This document shows positions 56,947-64,000 of a stretch of DNA of 64,000 bases, in pieces (the stretch's first letter is position 1; each line of letters starts with the position of its first letter). The stretch comes from Prostheceraeus crozeri (lineage: Eukaryota; Platyhelminthes; Polycladida; Euryleptidae). The stretch covers positions 248,001-312,000 of the forward strand of contig CAJQUW010007294.1 of NCBI GenBank assembly GCA_907163375.1, given 5' to 3'. The notes under the pieces are model-generated. The model saw only the letters and a list, made by a program, of their open reading frames with translations, made no database searches and had not been told where the DNA came from. The translations under genes and the position numbers were made by a program.

Positions 56947-57179
56947 GACTCTGGGACGATTATTGACGATTGAAGACTTTGAAATACATGCCATAATAAA
57001 TTTTTATTTCGTATTATCATTGCTTTCATACTGACGTACTTGAATGGGGCTTCAGTGGATGATTTAACATGTATACATTTTCATTGGAAATGTAGCACTT
57101 AGTATAACGTGTAAATCTTAAACATTTCTTTTGGTCGTTGATGATAGTTGATAATGTGTCAAATAAAATTAAGATAGCT

Positions 57180-58380
57180 GTGGAGGGGGGTGTGTGGGTG
57201 GGGGGGGGGGTGGGAGGTAGGTTGGGGGTAGGGTAAGGGTGTGTGGGGGGGTTAGGGGGGGGTGGGTGGTGGGTGGTGTGGGTGTCGTGAGGGGTTGTTG
57301 GAGGAGGGGGGGGGTTGTTTTGGGTATTGGGGGAACATGCACGTGAGGGGTGTGGGGGTTGTGGGGGTGGGAGGTGAGGTGGGTGGGGGGGGTGGTGGTG
57401 AGGTGGTGTCGGGTGTGGGGGGTGGGAGTCGGGGGGGGATCGTGGGGGGGGAGTTGTCTGGGTTGGGGGACGAGGGGTTGGGTGTGGGTATGGGGTGGGG
57501 GGGGGTGGTTTAGTGGCGGGGGGTGGGTTGGATGGGTGGGTGGGTGGCGTGTAGGGGGACGTGGGGGGGGGAGGCGGGGGTGGTCTGGAGTGGGGTAGGG
57601 GTGTGTGGGGTTGTGTGGGGTGGTGTTGTGTTGGGGTAATTTGGGGGGATGGTTGGGTTGGTAGGTGTCGGGGGGGTGGGGAAGGGGGAGGTGTGGGGTG
57701 GGGGTTGGGTTGTATTGTGTGTAGGGGGTGGTGGGGGTGAGGGGTTGGTGGGGGATGGGAGTTGGGGGGTTAGTGGGTGGGGTTGTTTTGTGTTGGGGGG
57801 TTTGTGGGTGGGGTCGTTTTTGGGTGGAGGTTGAGTGGCGGTTTTGTGTTTGGTAGGGGTTGGGGTTGGTGAGGTGTATGGGGGTTGTGCGGGTGTTGAA
57901 TGGAACTGTGGATGTAGATGGTTAGGGGTGGTCGTTATGGTTTGATTTTAGTTGTAGTTTTTGTTTTTTTTTTTATTACTTGATACTTGTTAGTTTTTTA
58001 ATTTAGATTGTAGTTGTTATGCTTTTGTTTTTTTTATTTTGATTTTTAATGTTTTTTGTTTTAGATTATTTATTTTTTATGTTTACATATTTTTTGTATT
58101 TTTTTACTATTAATTATATGTTTTGTATTATGATAATATGCCTTAGTGTGTAGTGTGATTTCTTTATTTTAATTCTGTATGTTTATTATTTTTGTTTTAT
58201 ACTTTTTGTAGTTACTGTTTATTTTGTTGTTTTTTCTTTTTGTTTTTTACTTTTTATATTATAATTAGTATGTTTGCTTTTTTTTTTATAGTATTTTTTT
58301 TACGTTTGTATTAATAGGAGGGTTGGTGTCGTTATGGTTAATTACTTATTTGTATTACTTATTTTTTTTTTTTTTTAGTT
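57180..58380. repeat. Large G-rich then T-rich low-complexity patch
   Basis: G-rich with T (57180 to about 57960), then T-rich with A (about 57960-58380). There is almost no C. The left flank (57050-57178) is a damaged copy of the tandem unit found intact on the right (58441-58586), as if the same locus had been read badly on one side. Probably a consensus fault. Confidence 0.8.
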
Positions 58381-58860
58381 ACACTTCTGATACAGGAATA
58401 GCAATCGACTGCGATCCATGTGTAAAGAGCTTGTTAGACTACGGATGGGGTTAAGTGGATGATTTAACCATGTATACATTTTCATTTGGAAATAGTAGCA
58501 CGCTTAGTCTAACTTGTAAATCTTAAAACATTTCATATGGACGATGATGATAGATGAAATAGTGTCAAATAAAATTAAGATAGCTTACACTTCTGATACA
58601 GGGATAGCAATCGACTGCGATCCATGTGTAAAGAGCTTGTTAGACTACGGATGGGGTTAAGTGGATGATTTAACCATGTATACATTTTCATTTGGAAATA
58701 GTAGCACGCTTAGTCTAACTTGTAAATCTTAAAACATTTCATATGGACGATGATGATAGATGAAATAGTATCAAATAAAATTAAGATAGCTTACACTTCT
58801 GATACAGGGATAGCAATCGACTGCGATCCATGTGTAAAGAGCTTGTTAGACTACGGAAGA
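58381..58860 (+). repeat. 206-bp tandem repeat
   Basis: Units start at 58381, 58587 and 58793 (each with ACACTTCTGATACAGG), so the period is 206 bases. Two units are complete and the third stops at about 58858, where unique sequence begins. Copies are nearly identical. A fourth, error-like copy of the last 130 bases lies at 57050-57178. Confidence 0.9.
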
Positions 58861-58917
58861 GAGAAGTGTGTTATGTTGCGTGTGGCGCGTGAGTGTCCTC
58901 CCATTTCATTCCATTCA

Positions 58918-60197
58918 TTATTTTTCTTCCCCTCTGCATTCCATATCGAGGATATGTGGCGGGCTTGGGACCGCTTTAGCTGCATTAGAAGGTTGGCCCT
59001 TAAAAGAGCCCATGGGTCGTTCTCCGTCCACCGACACTCCTCTCACTTCTGCAAAAACTCTGAAAGAAAAAGAATAGGAGATTAGATGAGCTACAAAAAT
59101 GATCATGTTGAGGAAGCTTACTGGGAACTTTCTTCCGAACTTTTCGGACGACGAAGTCTTCAAGCTGGCCGGTAACGTCCATACTCATGTGGAGACATCG
59201 GACTCCGTCGCCCTCATAACACTGCTGTGTTACGTTGGGATCATCCGTGATGGTTGGGGCGTCGCACACATTGTTCTCAAAGAGGGGAAGATGGACTTCA
59301 TACACTCTCCTTTTTCGACACTTCAAACGCTCATGCAGTCGCTCCACTTCACCCGTCAACCTCTTATTAATAACCTTCACCTCCTCCGTCTCCTTCACCA
59401 CGCTTCGCATCCGCTCTATCTCTTCATCCTTCCTCGACACACTCGCCTGCAAACTCTCCACCAAACCTGCCTTCCTCATCAACTCGCTACTTTCCGCCAT
59501 CCATTCCTTCTCCTTCTTTCTCAAGCTCTCCAACTCTTCCCTTGTTGCCCTATACCCCTCAAACCTTCACCTTCAGCTCTTCATTCTCCTTCAAAACTTT
59601 TCTATTATTACTTTCCAAAGCCATCACACGATCCTTCATTCTCACAAATACCTCCGTGTCATACGCCTCTTGCTGCCGTGGCGATGACGCTGCCATCGGC
59701 TTAGCCACTTCCTCCCCCTCCCACTCTTCCTTCAAATCCGCTATGTCCCCAAACAAATCTTCCATCACCGCATCCAAATCAACATCATCCTTCTTCTTCA
59801 TATTCGCTCTCAACTCAACTTCCTCATTCGAACTCCCATCACTCGAACTCCCCTCACTCGCATTCCTCACCACTTTCTCCCCAATCACGTCCTGTATCGC
59901 TGCCACCGCCTTTGTCACCTCTTCCCTCTCCAACAACTCTCCCTCAAACCATGCCTTGAACCCTTCTCTCCGATGTTCCCACTCTCACACTGCAAATGCG
60001 CCTTCATAAATTCCTTCTCATCCCCCATCACACATTTCCGACAAGACACACACAACCTCAACATCACTTTCCTCTCATGGCCCATCGTCCCCTCTTTTTC
60101 TTTTAAATGTTTCTTGAGTTCGCTACCTCTAGCAATCTTGCCACAACTGCACTTGCCCACTAGCATCTTGGCGTTACTCGCTTTCGTCATGATAATT
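58918..60197 (-). pseudogene. Polinton cargo: zinc-finger plus coiled-coil protein
   Basis: Read leftwards from the ATG at 60190. The N-terminal part has zinc-binding patterns (GKCSCGKIARGSELKKHL; RLCVSCRKCVMG). An acidic linker follows (ASEGSSSDGSSNEEVE), then a coiled coil (KDRVMALESNNRKVLKENEE; KDEEIERMRSVVKETEE). No family is known to me. A TATA box and leader intron lie upstream. There are one or two breaks, and the C-terminal end is unclear because a further intron is possible. As the outermost right gene pointing inward it mirrors the leftmost gene. Confidence 0.45.
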
Positions 60198-60820
60198 CTG
60201 TAAAGATAGAGTAAAATTTGATAGCAAGTGTTTATAGGATACTACTTGCTGATATGCATTGAAAGACTAAGTCACCAAACATTTGATAGCAAGTCAGCAA
60301 CCGTTTGGGTGTTAAGCTCTTGAATCCGTTACAGGCATTACTCAGAGGGGATCTTATCCCAGCTCCAAGGCCTCGACCCACAAATCCAACCTCGATCGGA
60401 CAGAGCGTGCGTCATATCACTGTGTTGGTATCCGGGCCCCAGTTTTGACATGAAAACCGGTGGAGTTATTTACAAGAGGAAACGACCCAAGTCACAGAGA
60501 CTCATAAACGACTGCTTTTTATTCAAAAACTTTAATTATTATCATTAAATATGAATTTAAATTTTTCAGTATTTTAGTACTACTCATAAAACGTTTATAA
60601 GTAGTCTGTCACCTTCAGCATAGCAAACGCTGTCGAATGTTTTTTGAATCAAGTCTAAAGGACTTGTAGAAGCAAAGTTATAGCCGTTTGAAGATTTCGG
60701 CCTACTATCATCAAATGGTCAGTCATGCTATACTGACTAACCTATAAGTCTGACACCTTAGCTGATATCAGCAATGTAAAGTCAGAAGTCCGATATCGGA
60801 CCTCAAGAGAAACGACTTAC
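60198..60820 (-). other. Leader intron of the rightmost Polinton gene
   Basis: On the minus strand the donor is CAG|GTAAGTCG at 60820-60821 and the acceptor CTATCTTTACAG ends at 60198, eight bases before the ATG at 60188-60190. It is 623 bases long and non-coding. The leader exon would be short, starting some 30 bases below the TATA box. Confidence 0.55.
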
Positions 60821-60868
60821 CTGTAGTCAGTTTCTCAACTTAGTGAAATTCCTCTCTCGATCCCGTTC

Positions 60869-60875
60869 TTATATA
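60869..60875 (-). promoter_or_regulatory. TATA box for the rightmost Polinton gene
   Basis: TATATAA on the minus strand, just inside the right terminal repeat, about 48 bases upstream of a strong splice donor. Confidence 0.55.
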
Positions 60876-61082
60876 CCCTGTGAATATGCAATCGATAAGA
60901 GGGGGGGGGGACGTCAGTGAAATTTCAAAATTTGATGAAAAATGTTTTGGTGACGGTCCCAGGTCGAAATTCCACACTTTGGAAAATTTTCAAATTTTTA
61001 CCATACAAAGCCACTCTGACACTTAGGATTTTTTCAGGTGAGCGAGCTCCGACCTAAAATCTTGTAACCGCTCTAACTTTTG
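60876..61082. other. Spacer between the right-hand promoter and the terminal repeat
   Basis: It contains a G run at about 60900-60910 with the word GACGTCAG, the same motif that follows the G runs in the terminal repeat, so this may be a worn extension of the repeat. Confidence 0.4.
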
Positions 61083-62272
61083 AACGAAGACAGATAGGAA
61101 CAAGCCGATTGTTTCACTGAATTTGTCTCACTCTTAGCTTTCAAACGAGCTATCGCACGACAAAATCCGTCCACTGGAAGCCAAAATCGAAGCAAGCTGT
61201 CCAGAGGGGGGGGACGTCAGCCGAAAATTTTTTCTCTCCGATTTCGCTGGAAACATCCTTCCTAACCCAAAATTTCACGTAGATTCCGAATCTGGCCTCC
61301 GTTTTCTCATCCGATGCTTCGTTTGGGCGCTACACACCAAAACGTCCCAAATTCTAACTCTGTCGTTTTTTCGAAAAATGTTGAAAAATTTTTCTCGCCG
61401 ATTGCCTTGAAACTCACTATACAGATAAAGAATTTCACGCTGATTCCAAATCTGAAATCCGTTTTCCAATCCGATGCTTCGTTTTGAAGCTAGAGCCCAA
61501 AACGTCCCAAATTCTAACTCTGTCGTTTTTCACCAATGTCCCAAAATCTTAAATGGCGTCTCACATCTAAACGAAGACAGATAGGAACAAGCCGATTCTT
61601 TCACTGAATTTGTCTCACTCTTAGCTTTCAAACGAGCTATCGCACGACAAAATCCGTCCACTGGAAGCCAAAATCGAAGCAAGCTGTCCAGAGGGGGGGG
61701 GGACGTCAGCCGAAAATTTTTTCTCTCCGATTTCGCTGGAAACATCCTTCCTAACCCAAAATTTCACGTAGATTCCGAATCTGGCCTCCGTTTTCTCATC
61801 CGATGCTTCGTTTGGGCGCTACACACCAAAACGTCCCAAATTCTAACTCTGTTAAAATTTTGAAGAAAAATTTTTTCTCGCCAATTGCCTTGAAACTCAC
61901 CCTACCGATGCAGAATTTTACGCTGAATCCGAATCTGGCAGCCATTTCACCATCCACGACAACCTAGACGGTCGCCCACGTCAACCTAGACGGTCGCCCA
62001 CGTCAACCTAGGCGGTCGGCCACGTCAACCTAGGCGGTCGGTCACGTTAACCCATACGAGACCAACACATCCGAGTCTCACACTCTGTCGTTGCAGAGGG
62101 GGGGGGAGTCAGCGAACATGTTGTGAACCCACCTGGCCGGCACACCACGACAGACTCTGTCGTTCCAGAGGGGGGGGGACTCAGACCCGAAGCACCACGG
62201 CGGCCGACCACGACACTCTGCCGTTCCAGAGGGGGGGGGCGCCGGTCGAGTGTTTGTCACTTGCTTACTACT
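61083..62272 (-). repeat. Right terminal inverted repeat of the Polinton
   Basis: Mirror of 36512-37691 with the same internal order. Most differences from the left copy are in homopolymer length. Confidence 0.93.
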
Positions 62273-62420
62273 ATTGCTTCACCATTTGACATTTCCGCCT
62301 TCAGTCTACCACTCCTTCTATATGACTGACTTACTAAATACCTTGCATATTTTTTTTTCTTCATCAATTGTAATCCGTCATGCGTTTGTCATATCGGAAT
62401 AAAACTTATTATTATTAATA
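62273..62420 (+). mobile_element. 3' end of the Nimb/I-type LINE, beyond the Polinton
   Basis: It begins with the second copy of ATTGCT and continues as 3' UTR to GGAATAAAACTTATTATTATT at about 62397-62417, a typical LINE tail. It is the continuation of the LINE at 35660-36511, split by the Polinton. Confidence 0.65.
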
Positions 62421-64000
62421 GACACAAGACGTAGCGAATTTGAATTTGAAGCCTTGTTAGCAAATGAATGAATGACAAAACTCCTAAGTTAAATAAAACC
62501 CCAGCCAGGTCAGTGAATCTCTTTTTATTGTTTTGGATCGTTATCCTCCAATTGTGCTCCTGTTAATAACGGTTGTCATCCTATGAACATATTATTCTTT
62601 CATCAGTGTGACGATTTTTACAGCTTATCTTTATCAAATGATGCGTCTTCTGTAAAATATGCAAGGTATTTTTCTGAAGAGTCAGGGTGTATAACGACAG
62701 GAAAACCGGGAAAAACCTGGAAAAGTCAAGGAAAAATAGTTTGACTGGAAAAGTCAGGGGAAAGTCAGGGAAATCTGCATTTCGACCTGGAAATTTCCAG
62801 GTTTGATTGTAAGCGTGGAATAAAGCTGACTTTTTTCTTCTTGGTGGATTTTCGTCAATGAAATTGTCGAAAATGAAAATCGTTGCTACTCATAAAGCAA
62901 ATATTTATATTTGCTCTTTTTCAGACATCGAAGGTATTCTTGAAGCCTGGGAAGAAAAAATCCATTCAAGATCATACATGGACTTTCGAAATGAATTCGT
63001 CCTGAAATTTGACACTGATTCAAATTTGACCGCTATCGCACACAATCGGTTATAGCACGTACAGCTACGGATATGGTTTGTACATGAACTACATGTACAT
63101 TTTATTAATCTAGGCTGATAGATGCAGTTGGGAATATCATTTTACACTGCAATGTTGTCGCAGTGATGTTTCAAAATATATGTATGGCAAAATTTTTACT
63201 GGATTACTAAGATTCAACATTCCCTTCTCTCGTCTTTGTTGTGTTTCATTCTACAATATTTTTTCCATTTCTACTTTTATATTTGGTTTGATGCGTCATA
63301 AACACACACTTTGAAGGTTTTCTACTGTGATGTTCTTATAATACGTCCTTACATTAAATTCTTTTTCGATTAAATCATTTTTTTATTATCACATGTACCT
63401 ACGATGCCTTCAGCACTACATACTCAATGTACGTGTATAAGCCTACCGATCACACGTTTTACTAGGGATGGAAAAAGTAAGTTCTCATTCCATTTTGTGC
63501 AATTTAGCCTAGTTTCTTTAGCAACATTGATTAAAATTTTACTTAGTTTGTTCAATATTGTTCAATGTGAGTGCATAAACTTCTAGATTACAGATACTTT
63601 TACATAGGCCTACCCAATGATAAGTCGGTAGGCCTACCTTGGTCTGATTTTCACGAAGAATGCGGACTACCAGTAGGCTCTACTAATATTTCAAGTATTT
63701 TATCACATCCGGTATTATTTTTTTGAGATACATGTGACTCATTTATGTTTGTAACCTACATGTACATAGAGTTAACATACATGTAGGCCTATTCCCTTAG
63801 TGCTTCGTGACAAAAATAAGTAAACTACCTTCCATTGGAAACACATTGTAAACTGTTCAATTTTGCATTTCAATTATATCGATTGCTCGATATACTTGGT
63901 CAACTCTAATGACAAATATCGAAAGCTTGAATGCACATCTAGTAGGCCTACTTACTATCTCAACATTTGACAGTGGATCGTGGAGCATAATTTAAGCTAG
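62421..64000. other. Probable host intron, nothing firmly recognised
   Basis: AT-rich sequence. At about 62690-62815 the words GGAAAAGTCAGGG/GGAAAG recur, perhaps part of a dispersed repeat. From about 63600 on, TAGGCCTAC-type words occur at least five times. No Ig exon was recognised. Confidence 0.4.

Larger units (their letters stand above)
36512..62272 (+). mobile_element. Polinton/Maverick element, complete at both ends, genes largely broken
   Basis: The element is 25.8 kb. It starts AGTAGTAAGCAAGTGAC and ends with the reverse complement, inside inverted repeats of about 1.18 kb. A perfect 6-bp target duplication, ATTGCT, lies at 36506-36511 and 62273-62278; 6 bp is the Polinton norm. 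It carries ATPase, integrase, capsid, protease, polymerase B and cargo genes. Roughly fifteen to twenty breaks are spread over the genes, although protease, ORF1-type core protein, several cargo genes and the TBP-like gene look whole. The terminal repeats are about 99% identical by eye, so the insertion looks young. Some breaks may be sequencing faults, since homopolymer patches interrupt it. Confidence 0.93.

Noticed and set aside
57262-57834. Gly/Trp/Val-rich frames at 57.26-57.83 kb
   Set aside because: Products of the G-rich patch.
59099-60009. Plus-strand Ser/Leu/Pro-rich frames at 59.1-60.0 kb
   Set aside because: Antisense of the coiled-coil gene, whose Glu/Lys-rich strand gives such frames on the other side.
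62930-63055. Possible further host exon after an acceptor-like TTTTTCAG
   Set aside because: The phase would fit, but there are no Ig residues, the donor is weak and the frame closes soon after.

Overview
The window is nuclear DNA of a multicellular animal, most likely an invertebrate. The evidence is GT-AG introns, exons coding for immunoglobulin (Ig) domains, AT-rich introns, and many animal-type transposable elements: LINEs, tRNA-derived SINE heads, a Tc1, a piggyBac, a Harbinger-like MITE and a Polinton/Maverick. No bacterial features are seen. The species cannot be named. The many TAGGCCTA-type words near the right edge recall several marine invertebrate genomes, which is only a weak hint.

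Host gene. One host gene is well supported. It is an Ig-domain cell-surface or secreted protein on the + strand. Four exons lie at 6735-7069, 13135-13324, 13382-13552 and 34164-34421. Their splice phases fit across all three joins and together they code for three Ig-like domains. The gene starts left of the window or upstream of 6735 in DNA where no exon was recognised. It probably continues past the right side. The 20.6-kb third intron and the DNA after exon 4 are packed with mobile elements.

Layout. 1-1000: 3' end of a LINE, then a SINE head. 1437-5906: two direct copies of a 1.1-kb unknown repeat, the first ending at a 1.55-kb Tc1 transposon with a full-length transposase. 6735-13552: host exons 1-3, with a piggyBac N-terminal scrap and a minus-strand LINE between exons 1 and 2. 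15.3-21.6 kb: two LINEs head to head. 21568-22367: an 800-bp Harbinger-like MITE with a TAA target duplication. 22.5-24.2 kb: a SINE head and a decayed transposon-like protein. 25.8-28.1 kb: two more LINE fragments. 28148-33996: a piggyBac element between TTAA sites. 34164-34421: host exon 4. 35.66-36.5 kb: a Nimb/I-type LINE, cut in two by the Polinton.

Polinton. 36512-62272 (25.8 kb) is bounded by terminal inverted repeats of about 1.18 kb and a perfect 6-bp target duplication, ATTGCT. The interrupted LINE resumes on the far side. It carries the family's usual set (packaging ATPase, integrase with chromodomain, core/pVI-like proteins, major capsid protein, adenain-like protease, a second structural protein and a protein-primed DNA polymerase B). 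It also carries unusual cargo: a TATA-binding-protein-like gene, a probable DEDDh exonuclease, two RING-like zinc proteins and a zinc-finger/coiled-coil gene. It is broken in many genes (roughly fifteen to twenty breaks). Yet the two inverted repeats are almost identical, so the insertion looks young, and part of the damage may be poor sequence: several strand-skewed homopolymer patches lie inside it. Both outermost genes point inward and have a TATA box and a leader intron.
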